Shown here: piece by piece, positions 7,269 through 13,107 of the stretch | How positions within the stretch are numbered: the stretch's first letter is position 1 | How the letters are laid out: each line of letters opens with the position of its first letter | Source of the DNA: WVWW01 sp041568335 | GTDB taxonomy: Bacteria > Acidobacteriota > Polarisedimenticolia > Polarisedimenticolales > Polarisedimenticolaceae | Reading direction: 5' to 3' | Assembly (NCBI GenBank): GCA_041568335.1 | Contig: JBFFZZ010000058.1 | Span: 1-13,107, forward strand | Length of the DNA: 13,107 nucleotides | The notes under the pieces: model-generated | Told to the model about the DNA's origin: nothing | The model's database searches: none | The model's input: only the letters and a program-made list of their open reading frames with translations | Program-made: the position numbers and the translations under genes

Positions 7269-8135
7269 ATGGCCTGGTTCAAGAAAGAAAAGACCCCCAA
7301 ACCACGCGCGAAGGAGCGCCGGCTCAAGATGCCCGAGGGGCTCTGGGTCAAGTGTCTCGCGTGCAAGGAGATGGTCTACAAGAAAGAGGTCTCCCTCAAC
7401 GCCAACGTCTGCCCGAAGTGCAACTACCATTTCCGCATCAGCGCGCGGGATCGGTTGGGCATGTTGCTCGACGACGGACAGTACGACGAGTTCGACGCCG
7501 ATATCTCACCGAAGGACGCGCTCGAGTTCTTCGATTCCAAGAAATACTCGGATCGCATCAAGGACTACCAGAAACGCACCGGGATGAAGGATGCTCTCGT
7601 GTCCTGCACGGGCAAGCTCGGTGGCCGCACGGTCGTCGTGGCGGTGATGGAATACGGGTTCATGGGCGGGTCGATGGGCTGCGTCGTCGGCGAGAAGGTC
7701 ACGCGCTGCGCCGAGCGCGCTCTGGACGAGCGAGCGCCGCTGATCGTGGTGAGTTGCTCCGGTGGGGCGCGGATGCAAGAGGGCGCCCTCTCGTTGATGC
7801 AGATGGCCAAGATCTCCGCCGCCCTGGCGCGCCTCGACGAGGCGGGATTGCCCTACATCGCGATCTTGACCGATCCGACCACCGGTGGCGTCACCGCGTC
7901 GTTCGCCATGCTCGGCGACCTCAACATCGCCGAACCCCGGGCGCTGATCGGCTTCGCCGGGCCGCGCGTGATCGAGCAGACCATCAAGCAGCAGCTCCCG
8001 GACGGGTTCCAGCGCAGCGAGTTTCTCGCGGAGCACGGCATGCTGGACATGGTCGTGGAACGAGCGAGCATGCGCGACGTCCTGATCCAGTGCCTGGAGT
8101 TCATGGCCCCGGCCTCGGTCGCCGCCGAATCCTGA
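7269..8135 (+). CDS. accD: Acetyl-CoA carboxylase carboxyltransferase subunit beta
   Basis: A 288-residue subunit of the carboxyltransferase that moves the carboxyl group from biotin carboxyl carrier protein to acetyl-CoA, the first committed step of fatty-acid synthesis. The N-terminus has the four-cysteine zinc ribbon Cys29-x2-Cys32-x15-Cys48-x2-Cys51. The crotonase-fold core shows YGFMGGSMG (129-137), VSCSGGARMQEG (161-172, an oxyanion-type loop), TDPTTGGVTASFA (201-213) and IGFAGPRVIEQT (227-238). Length is standard. An in-frame stop (the GT39 stop codon) six codons upstream makes the ATG at 7269 the first possible start; its Shine-Dalgarno is weak, so expression may depend on the upstream gene only 15 bases away. 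The alpha subunit gene is not in the window. folC, its common partner gene, is divergent and one gene away. Confidence 0.97.
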   Translation: MAWFKKEKTPKPRAKERRLKMPEGLWVKCLACKEMVYKKEVSLNANVCPKCNYHFRISARDRLGMLLDDGQYDEFDADISPKDALEFFDSKKYSDRIKDYQKRTGMKDALVSCTGKLGGRTVVVAVMEYGFMGGSMGCVVGEKVTRCAERALDERAPLIVVSCSGGARMQEGALSLMQMAKISAALARLDEAGLPYIAILTDPTTGGVTASFAMLGDLNIAEPRALIGFAGPRVIEQTIKQQLPDGFQRSEFLAEHGMLDMVVERASMRDVLIQCLEFMAPASVAAES

Positions 8136-8183
8136 GCTCGGTGCCCAATCGATGCAACCAAATTCCGGCTCGTGCGTAGTCTA

Positions 8184-8201
8184 GAACGGGAGGAGCCGTT
8201 C
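8184..8201. repeat. Small stem-loop downstream of accD
   Basis: GAACGG and CCGTTC pair around a GAGGAG loop. It is 48 bases after the accD stop and directly precedes the larger inverted repeat. No T-run follows, so it is not a standard intrinsic terminator; it may be part of a composite 3' structure. Confidence 0.4.
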
Positions 8202-8206
8202 CTTCC

Positions 8207-8264
8207 GAAGACGACCTCCGGTAGTGAGAATACTGCCCCTCTTCCTGCTTCCGGAGGCGTCTTC
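8207..8264. terminator. Bulged inverted repeat, candidate bidirectional terminator
   Basis: The left arm 8207-8221 (GAAGACGACCTCCGG) and right arm 8251-8264 (CCGGAGGCGTCTTC) are complementary over 14 pairs with one bulged A on the left. An inner imperfect hairpin (GGTAGT/ACTGCC with one G-T pair) overlaps the left arm. It lies between the convergent accD and cobalamin adenosyltransferase genes, and the right arm contains two bases of the latter's stop codon. This position suits a terminator or 3'-end stabiliser for both transcripts, but there is no U-tract on either side, so Rho-independent termination is uncertain. Confidence 0.45.
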
Positions 8265-8826
8265 AGCTCCTCGAATCCCAGCAGACGTCGTCGACGCCCT
8301 TCTGTTTGTTCTCGAAGCGCGCCATCACGAACAACGCATCCGACAACCGGTTGAGGTAGCGGATGGTTTCCGGACCGACGGATTCGCTCTCCGCCAACCC
8401 CACGACGAGGCGTTCGGCGCGGCGGCATACGGTGCGCGCCACGTGCAAGTGGGCCGCCCCGATCGAGCCGCCCGGGAGGATGAAGTTCTCGAGCGGCCCG
8501 ACCTCGGCGGTGAGCCGGTCCAGGATCGCCTCGAGCGTCGCGACGTGCCGCGCCTCGATCCGGGGAACGGGGAGTTTCTCCTTGTCCTCCTCGAGGACGC
8601 ACAGATCGGACCCGAGATGGAACAGCTCGTTCTGGATCGTGGAGAGCGGTCCGGCCAACGCGGGGTCGAGGCCGGAGGCCAGCGCCACACCGACCACCGA
8701 GTTGAGCTCGTCGACCGTGCCGTAGGCTTCGATCCGTGGTGCCGTCTTGGAGACCCGTTGACCGCCCCCGAGCCGGGTCGACCCCGAGTCGCCCTGCTTC
8801 GTGTAGATCTTGGTGATGCGGGGCAC
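8263..8826 (-). CDS. PduO-type cob(I)alamin adenosyltransferase
   Basis: A 187-residue enzyme that transfers the adenosyl group of ATP to cob(I)alamin to make adenosylcobalamin. The N-terminal signature is intact: PRITKIYTKQGDSGSTRLGG (residues 2-21), then RVSK (24-27) and EAYGTVDELNS (33-43). Further conserved parts are LGSDLC (71-76), FILPGG (115-120), ARTVCRRAER (130-139) and the helix RYLNRLSDALFVMAR (156-170). Length matches the PduO/MMAB-type group. I chose the GTG at 8826 because the protein then begins directly with the family N-terminus; a TTG two codons earlier is possible. It follows the receiver-domain gene by nine bases, so the two should be one transcript. No cobalamin-dependent enzyme is visible in the window. 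A gene name such as pduO or cobO would be over-specific. Confidence 0.93.
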   Translation of the reverse strand: MPRITKIYTKQGDSGSTRLGGGQRVSKTAPRIEAYGTVDELNSVVGVALASGLDPALAGPLSTIQNELFHLGSDLCVLEEDKEKLPVPRIEARHVATLEAILDRLTAEVGPLENFILPGGSIGAAHLHVARTVCRRAERLVVGLAESESVGPETIRYLNRLSDALFVMARFENKQKGVDDVCWDSRS

Positions 8827-8835
8827 GCCCAAGCC

Positions 8836-9573
8836 CTACTTGTTGGACCGGGTCGGGGAGCTCTTGCTCGGGTCGTCGCTCAGCAGGGAGTCGAGCCGTT
8901 CGTCGATGTCGAAATCATCGTCGTCAGCCGGGTCCGCAGCCGAGGCCTGAGGCGCCGGCCCCGGGCTCTCGGCGGCCGCGTCCGGGTTGGCCGCGGCGGC
9001 GGGCTCGGCCGGGATTTCCTCGCCGAGGTTGCTCAGATCGAGCTCCATTGTGGCTCCGGGGTCGGGGGATGCGTCCGGCCGGGCCGGGCGTGGTTCGGCC
9101 GCAGGCTGGGATGCCGCGACCTCTGCCGCGAGCGGCGCGGTGTCGATTTCCATCTCGGCAGCCGAGTCCTGCGCGGCCGCGGCCCGCGCCTCGGCGTAAT
9201 CCTGGAGCGACGTCTCGAGCGTGGAGAGCAGGTCCTCGTCGGTCAACGGTTTCTCGAGGTAGGCGTCGCAGGCGTACAGGTGCATCGCCTGGTGACGGTA
9301 GCGGCGCCCCTTGTAGACGGAGGTGGCGATCATCACGGGGCAGCGGGTTCCGTGCGGGGTCTGCTTGAGCTCCTGGCACACTTCGAAGCCGTGGCGCTTG
9401 GGCAGCATGGCTTCGATAATCACGGCACCGGGTTCGATTTCGTGGAACTTTTCGATCCCGGCCTGGCCGTCTTTCGCGACGGCGACACGGTAGCCGGCGT
9501 TCTCGAGCGGCTTTCGCATGCGCTCGATGCTACGTGGCTCATAGTCGATGATGAGTATCGTATAATCCGCCAT
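8836..9573 (-). CDS. Receiver-domain protein with Glu at the phosphorylation site
   Basis: A 245-residue protein with a CheY-like receiver (residues about 4-125) and a low-complexity tail (about 128-245). The receiver keeps Asp10, Thr84 (MIATS) and Lys108 (YLEKPL), the equivalents of CheY Asp12, Thr87 and Lys109. The phosphoacceptor position is Glu54 (VIIEAMLPKRHGFEV), and the second acidic residue of the usual DD pair is Tyr11 (IIDYEP). It is thus a pseudo-receiver, possibly locked in a phospho-mimicking state. The tail is rich in Ala, Pro, Glu and Asp, probably disordered, and has three related motifs: MEIDTAPL (141-148), MELDLSNL (176-183) and FDIDERLDSLL (221-231). There is no DNA-binding domain, so it probably acts by protein contact. 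The ATG at 9573 has a modest AGGGCGAG upstream. It is first in a two-gene unit with the cobalamin adenosyltransferase. Confidence 0.85.
   Translation of the reverse strand: MADYTILIIDYEPRSIERMRKPLENAGYRVAVAKDGQAGIEKFHEIEPGAVIIEAMLPKRHGFEVCQELKQTPHGTRCPVMIATSVYKGRRYRHQAMHLYACDAYLEKPLTDEDLLSTLETSLQDYAEARAAAAQDSAAEMEIDTAPLAAEVAASQPAAEPRPARPDASPDPGATMELDLSNLGEEIPAEPAAAANPDAAAESPGPAPQASAADPADDDDFDIDERLDSLLSDDPSKSSPTRSNK
9561..9566 (+). promoter_or_regulatory. Candidate -10 box for the tldD-like genes
   Basis: A perfect TATAAT on the plus strand lies inside the first codons of the divergent receiver gene. It would start transcription near 9573, about 45 bases before the small ORF and 160 before the TldD-like start. 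There is no TTGACA-like hexamer at the right distance, and one chance TATAAT in 13 kb is not surprising. Confidence 0.25.
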
Positions 9574-9617
9574 GCTCGCCCTGGCGTAGCCTCTAAGCGC
9601 TTGAAAGGCAACCGGTT

Positions 9618-9743
9618 ATGTTCGTTTGTTCCGGCAAGGAACCCGTGGGGGCGATCGCGTCTGTGCTCTCGCTCCGCAGAATAGACTCCATCCAGGACCC
9701 GTGCAAGTCAAGCGGCGTCCTCACCGACGATCCAAGTGCTTGA
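9618..9743 (+). CDS. Possible 41-residue small ORF ahead of the TldD-like gene
   Basis: ATG to TGA encodes a 41-residue peptide beginning MFVCSGKEPVGAIASVLSLR and ending GVLTDDPSA, with two Cys (residues 4 and 29). A GAAAGG Shine-Dalgarno lies nine bases before the ATG. Its end overlaps the GTG start of the TldD-like gene by eight bases, an arrangement used for translational coupling. About 70% of its codons end in G or C, close to neighbouring genes, but it is too short for this to be decisive. It resembles no family I know. It could be a leader peptide, a peptide substrate of the protease or a chance ORF in the 162-base gap between the divergent genes. Confidence 0.25.
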   Translation: MFVCSGKEPVGAIASVLSLRRIDSIQDPCKSSGVLTDDPSA

Positions 9744-11019
9744 CCGACAGTGGGATGGAGCGATTCGCGACGTCCTCGAACGGGCTCCACAGACAACCGT
9801 TTTCGTCGAGCGACGGGAGGATCTGACCGTCTTCGGTGAAACCGCGGACGACCCGAAGGCGAGGCACACGCTTTGGGCCGGCGCCTGCGTTGAGCGACCC
9901 GACCGACCCCTGACGTTTCATTCGGACCTCCAGCCGGAACAACTGCCCGATCTCGTATCGGGCGAGACGGTACGTGCTTTAGGGGAACGCCCCGGCCCCA
10001 CCCCGTGGCTGGATCCCGCACCGGCCGTCGCCGCCGTCGGCGGGACGCTCGTCGAGGCCCGGAAGAGGCTCCCCGAAGCGCACGTCTCGGCGCGCTGGGT
10101 CGAGTTCAGGCAACAGGTCAAGATCGGACGCGGAGCGGCGCTTTTCGAGGATTGCCGGGCGATGCGTCGGCTGCGGCTGGACGCCGTGGCGGGACGCCAT
10201 GGCCGGACGGCGGCGGCAGCGGTCGAAGGGCCCATCGCGGACGGTGACAATTACATTTCTTCTCTGGTGGAGGGCCTTTCCGGGAGAATCGCGGCCCGGC
10301 TGGACGCAATCGACCCGGCTCCCGGGCCCTCCCGGGTCCTGTTCGCTCCCGCGATCGCCGGAATCTGGGTTCATGAGCTGGTCGGCCACGCAGCCGAGGC
10401 GGACGTGGTGCAGCGTGGTGGGTCGTGGTGGACCACCGACCTCGAGCGGCGACTGGACGAACGGCTGACCGTCATCGATGACCCGAGACGCTCGCGGGCG
10501 GCCTGGAGCATCGATGACGAGGGGGTGCCGCCCCGCCCCGTCGCGCTCATCCGCGAAGGTCGTCTCGGGGAGCTCCTGCAGTCCTGCCGGACGGCCTCGG
10601 AATCCGGTGCGGAACCAACCGGTCATGGTCGCCGAAGCAGTTATCGTGAACCGATCTTGCCGCGCATGGGTTGCACGTTCATCGCGAATGGCGACGAACA
10701 TCCGGACGAGATCTTACAAAACATCCATGAGGGAGTTTACGTGCGACGCTTGGAGTCGGCGCACACGGACGCCCGGACCGGGCGCGCGTTGTTTCGCGTC
10801 ACGGATTCGGATCGGATCGTGGACGGTCGGCTCGACGTTCCTTTGAGACCCTTCTTGCTCGAAACCGTTGCCTGGAAAGCCCTTGCGGCGATCGAGGCGA
10901 TCGGGAACGACCTCGCGTTCGACCGTTGCATCGGCAGTTGTCATCGCCTGGGTCAACCCCTATCCACGAGCGTCGGCGCGCCGACAATTTGCACAGGGCT
11001 GATGACGGTACGCGTCTAA
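9736..11019 (+). CDS. TldD-type metalloprotease
   Basis: A 427-residue member of the TldD/PmbA (U62) family. TldD is the catalytic half of the TldD/TldE protease, which in E. coli trims unfolded peptides, the CcdA antitoxin and the microcin B17 precursor. The metal site is present: HELVGH (His213, Glu214, His218) in the context GIWVHELVGHAAEAD, and a C-terminal Cys402 (GSCHRLGQPL) at the place of the third ligand of E. coli TldD. Other conserved parts are SIDDEGVPPRP (258-268), RRSSYREPILPRMG (299-312), ISSLVEGLSG (174-183) and the C-terminal GAPTICTGLMTVRV. It is about 50 residues shorter than E. coli TldD, mostly in the N-terminal domain. The GTG at 9736 is the first start after an in-frame stop at 9682. 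A TldE-like gene follows after 24 bases. Confidence 0.88.
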   Translation: MLDRQWDGAIRDVLERAPQTTVFVERREDLTVFGETADDPKARHTLWAGACVERPDRPLTFHSDLQPEQLPDLVSGETVRALGERPGPTPWLDPAPAVAAVGGTLVEARKRLPEAHVSARWVEFRQQVKIGRGAALFEDCRAMRRLRLDAVAGRHGRTAAAAVEGPIADGDNYISSLVEGLSGRIAARLDAIDPAPGPSRVLFAPAIAGIWVHELVGHAAEADVVQRGGSWWTTDLERRLDERLTVIDDPRRSRAAWSIDDEGVPPRPVALIREGRLGELLQSCRTASESGAEPTGHGRRSSYREPILPRMGCTFIANGDEHPDEILQNIHEGVYVRRLESAHTDARTGRALFRVTDSDRIVDGRLDVPLRPFLLETVAWKALAAIEAIGNDLAFDRCIGSCHRLGQPLSTSVGAPTICTGLMTVRV

Positions 11020-11043
11020 AAAAAATTGACGCGGCAACCCTAG

Positions 11044-12294
11044 ATGACAATGGGTCAAGGGGTGGAGACAAGGGTACTCATGTCAGGTTTCAGCGAGTCG
11101 AAACGAGCCTCCGGCGACCCGGTCATGACCGTCGACGATCTCCTTGAAAAGACGTCGCGGGATCATGGCGGCGGACCTGTCGAGTACTTCCATCGGTGCT
11201 CTCGATCGGTCCGTGTGGAATGGGATCGCGCGACGGACCGGGTCGCGGCGCGGTGCGGCACGGAAGAGGGGGGCGCTCTTCGCTGGCTCGATCCGCGACG
11301 GGAGTCCGGGGGGTTCGTTGCCGCGTCCGGCGATGTCGTCGCGTCCCTGACGGCCTGCCGTGCGATCGGGCGCGGAGCCCCCGAGACTTCGATCGGGGCG
11401 GTTCCTTGGAACCCATCGGCCGAGGCCACCGAGGACCTGGATACGCCCCACGGCGTGCCCCGGATCGAGGAGCTGGAGCATTGGCTCAGGGAAAACACCC
11501 CGGAAACCGTCGAATCGGCCTGGATCGAGGCGAGCCGGAGCCGGGAGCGCTGGACCACGGGATCTGCCGATCAGGAGCGCGTCCGTGTCCGCATCTGGGC
11601 CCTGTGGACCCCAAAAAACGACCCGAAACCGATGTTTCTGGCGGCTCGGTCGTGGCGAGATTGGCTCCGCCAGGACGCCCTGGCCACCTGGGACGAGCGG
11701 GCTCCCGGACCTCCCCGTGAGGCCGAGTGGCCGGCCGACGCCAAGGTCGTTTTCTCCCCCGAAACGAGCGCGTCGATCGCCCGTGCCCTCGTGCTGGCCC
11801 TGCACCGTCCCGGTGTGGAGGCGGGCGCCCCCGTGGGATCGGGCTGGGTGGTCCGATCGAACGGCGAACCGCCCCGAGGCCTGTTCGGCGCTCTTGTCGA
11901 CGACGCCGGATACCCGGTTTCTCCCAGGATTCTCGCCGACGGACGCCACGTCGTGGCCGATTGGGGCGGGCCGGGGAGCTTCCGGCGTGGCTCCTTTCGC
12001 GATCCACCCGCGTCGAACCCGGTCTGCGTCGAGGTCGATCCACCGCGAATCGACCCACCCAGGCGCTCCGTGTGGGTGACCGCCCTCGCCCTGCACCCGG
12101 CCGCCGACGGTTGGCTCGCGGAGCTCCATGGACGTGAGTTTCCCGACGGCTCTTCTTTTCGTCCGCGTTGGGCACGCTTACGGCCGCAACGACTGATCGA
12201 GAGCTGTTTGGGTGGTCTCGGTTCCGCGCGCACGAGCCACCACGGGCTCGGGACACCGGCGCTCGTCTTCGACGCCTGGCTATTCGATGACTAG
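11044..12294 (+). CDS. Diverged TldE/PmbA-like partner protein
   Basis: A 416-residue protein that I read as a strongly diverged TldE/PmbA homologue. Supporting parts are: an N-terminal strand pattern and RWLDPRRESGGFVAASG (residues 80-96), like the RxGFxAxSG region of PmbA proteins; VVFSPETSASIARALVLAL (235-253), the usual start of the C-terminal domain; LVDDAGYPVSPRI (284-296), matching DDEG of the TldD protein; and a C-terminal LGTPALVFDAWLF (402-414), matching the family end. There is no HExxxH, as expected for the non-catalytic TldE half. The position right after the TldD-like gene is the strongest argument. The start is uncertain: ATG at 11044 or 11050, or ATG at 11080 with an AAGG upstream. 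Its stop overlaps the convergent kinase gene. Function is inferred: a structural partner forming a heterodimeric protease. Confidence 0.7.
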   Translation: MTMGQGVETRVLMSGFSESKRASGDPVMTVDDLLEKTSRDHGGGPVEYFHRCSRSVRVEWDRATDRVAARCGTEEGGALRWLDPRRESGGFVAASGDVVASLTACRAIGRGAPETSIGAVPWNPSAEATEDLDTPHGVPRIEELEHWLRENTPETVESAWIEASRSRERWTTGSADQERVRVRIWALWTPKNDPKPMFLAARSWRDWLRQDALATWDERAPGPPREAEWPADAKVVFSPETSASIARALVLALHRPGVEAGAPVGSGWVVRSNGEPPRGLFGALVDDAGYPVSPRILADGRHVVADWGGPGSFRRGSFRDPPASNPVCVEVDPPRIDPPRRSVWVTALALHPAADGWLAELHGREFPDGSSFRPRWARLRPQRLIESCLGGLGSARTSHHGLGTPALVFDAWLFDD

Positions 12295-13107
12295 GGGCCT
12301 ACGGAGAACAACCCGAGCGTCTGAAACTCGGAATGCACCGGCGAAGTTTCGTCGCTCAGCGGCAACATTCGATCCAATCGGCCCAGAGTTCTCGGGATCG
12401 CGTCCAGGTATCGCGTTTTGTGTGCCACCTCGATCTGATAACCGAACGTGCCGAGCGCCTTGATCATCCGTTGCGCACCCACGATGTGGAGACGCTGCCT
12501 GAACAGGGGTTCGTCGTCGAAGCCGGCGGACTCGACGTAGCCCGCGATCATCGGTTCGATCCAGCCATCGGCCCGATCGACGTAGGCGTCGAAAATCAAC
12601 GAGGCGAGATCGTAGGTATCGGGGCCCCACCGTGCATCCTGGATGTCCACCATCGCGAGGGATCCCGACGATCGCACCATGATGTTGCGGCTGTGGTAGT
12701 CCCGATGGCACAGAACCGTTCGCGGGGTTCTTGCTGCGGTATCGGCCAGCCGCGCCAGGATCGATCTCAACCGTGCCTGGTCACCCCTGATCTTTCGATG
12801 AAGGACCACGAAGTTATCGAGAAAAAACTCCATCTCGAACCGAAAGCGTTCGGAATCCAGCGCCGGCCCGTCCGCGCGCGCAGATTCGGACAGCACGCGA
12901 GTGCCGTCGCGGGCGATTCTGCCCGCCAGCCGGGCCGCGTCGAGCAAGAGTGGCGGCGTTTCACCCCGTTCCTTGGCGGACTCGAGCTCGGCTTCGAGCG
13001 TTCGGTGGCCAAGATCCTCCAGGAGCAGGCACCCGAGTTCCGGTCGGGCTTCCAGGATGTCGGCGACGGGTAACCCCGCCTCCCTGAAGATCGCGGCGAG
13101 CCGCTGA
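12291..13107 (-). CDS. AmgK-like amino-sugar kinase (APH family), N-terminus missing
   Basis: About 271 codons of an aminoglycoside-phosphotransferase-fold kinase; the frame is open to the right edge, so the start lies outside. The first visible part (FREAGLPVADILEARPE, then GCLLLEDLGHRTLEAEL) is the N-lobe seen in AmgK proteins, which phosphorylate the anomeric carbon of N-acetylmuramate or N-acetylglucosamine for peptidoglycan recycling. The catalytic loop is CHRDYHSRNIMV (H-x-D-x4-N), the metal-binding segment VDIQDARWGPDTYDLASL, and the C-terminal helix MIKALGTFGYQIE also fits AmgK. Aminoglycoside resistance is unlikely, since the QDA-GP-TYDL pattern is the cell-wall kinase type. A TTG at 12947 falls in the middle of the fold and is not the start. 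The AmgK partner murU is not visible and could lie to the right. The stop overlaps that of the TldE-like gene. Confidence 0.85.
   Translation of the reverse strand, partial: QRLAAIFREAGLPVADILEARPELGCLLLEDLGHRTLEAELESAKERGETPPLLLDAARLAGRIARDGTRVLSESARADGPALDSERFRFEMEFFLDNFVVLHRKIRGDQARLRSILARLADTAARTPRTVLCHRDYHSRNIMVRSSGSLAMVDIQDARWGPDTYDLASLIFDAYVDRADGWIEPMIAGYVESAGFDDEPLFRQRLHIVGAQRMIKALGTFGYQIEVAHKTRYLDAIPRTLGRLDRMLPLSDETSPVHSEFQTLGLFSVGP

Noticed and set aside
8136..8262. A cobalamin riboswitch near the adenosyltransferase gene
   Set aside because: The structured region is at the gene's 3' end and no B12-box-like core sequence is visible; upstream of the gene is coding sequence.
8224..9684. 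A 486-codon plus-strand open frame across the adenosyltransferase and receiver genes
   Set aside because: It is antisense to two clear genes; its composition (Arg, Gly, Val, Asp) is that of a high-GC mirror frame and no family motif is visible.
11018..11025. A8 run at the end of the TldD-like gene as a slippage or frameshift site
   Set aside because: The run begins within the TAA stop codon itself, so slippage after it would not bypass the stop.
11026..11051. TTGACG plus GACAAT as a promoter for the TldE-like gene
   Set aside because: The spacer is only about 14 bases and the second box is a poor match; read-through from the TldD-like gene is simpler.
11083..12129. A 348-codon minus-strand open frame opposite the TldE-like gene
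   Set aside because: The plus-strand frame has family-like segments and the right position after the TldD-like gene; the minus frame is Arg/Gly/Pro-rich shadow sequence.
12945..12947. TTG as the start of the AmgK-like kinase
   Set aside because: The frame continues upstream to the window edge with clear N-lobe sequence, so the gene is cut by the edge rather than starting here.

Overview
The window is a high-GC bacterial chromosome segment (roughly two-thirds G+C by eye, with strong G/C third-codon bias). It looks like Acidobacteriota or a similar Gram-negative lineage. The gene set fits this: accD and folC near each other, a LolA-like secreted protein, PduO-type cobalamin adenosyltransferase, an AmgK-like sugar kinase and a receiver-domain protein with a long Ala/Pro tail. 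The lineage is an inference from gene content, not a marker-based assignment. I see no rRNA, tRNA, CRISPR array, insertion sequence or phage gene. The window is densely coding: no gene-free stretch exceeds 300 bases, and the largest gaps are 9574-9735, 8136-8262 and 699-822.

Left part (1-1446). A secreted DUF4097-like protein runs off the left edge on the minus strand, with a DoxX-type membrane protein just upstream of it on the same strand. Divergent from DoxX is a short aquaporin-family channel that keeps both NPA motifs but lacks the arginine that normally follows the second one.

Minus-strand operon (5592-1515). The order of transcription is folC (folate polyglutamylation), an HpnB-like family 2 membrane glycosyltransferase whose GTG start overlaps the folC stop, a secreted LolA-like protein with a Lys/Glu-rich insertion, and trmB (tRNA m7G46 methyltransferase).

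Plus-strand pair (5616-8135). An ArnT/PMT-type family 39 glycosyltransferase is followed by accD (acetyl-CoA carboxylase beta subunit). In many bacteria accD and folC are directly linked; here the GT39 gene sits between them and the pair is divergent. accD faces a minus-strand unit across a hairpin-rich gap (8136-8262).

Minus-strand unit (9573-8263). A receiver-domain protein with Glu in place of the phosphoacceptor Asp and a disordered tail carrying three similar short acidic motifs is followed by the cobalamin adenosyltransferase.

Right part (9618-13107). A possible 41-residue peptide ORF leads into a TldD-type metalloprotease with an intact HExxxH site, then a strongly diverged TldE/PmbA-like partner. 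The latter converges on, and overlaps by 4 bases, an AmgK-like amino-sugar kinase whose N-terminus lies beyond the right edge.

No single obvious new multi-gene system stands out. The best leads are the Glu-for-Asp receiver with repeated tail motifs, the aquaporin without its selectivity arginine, and the TldD/diverged-TldE pair with its small upstream ORF.
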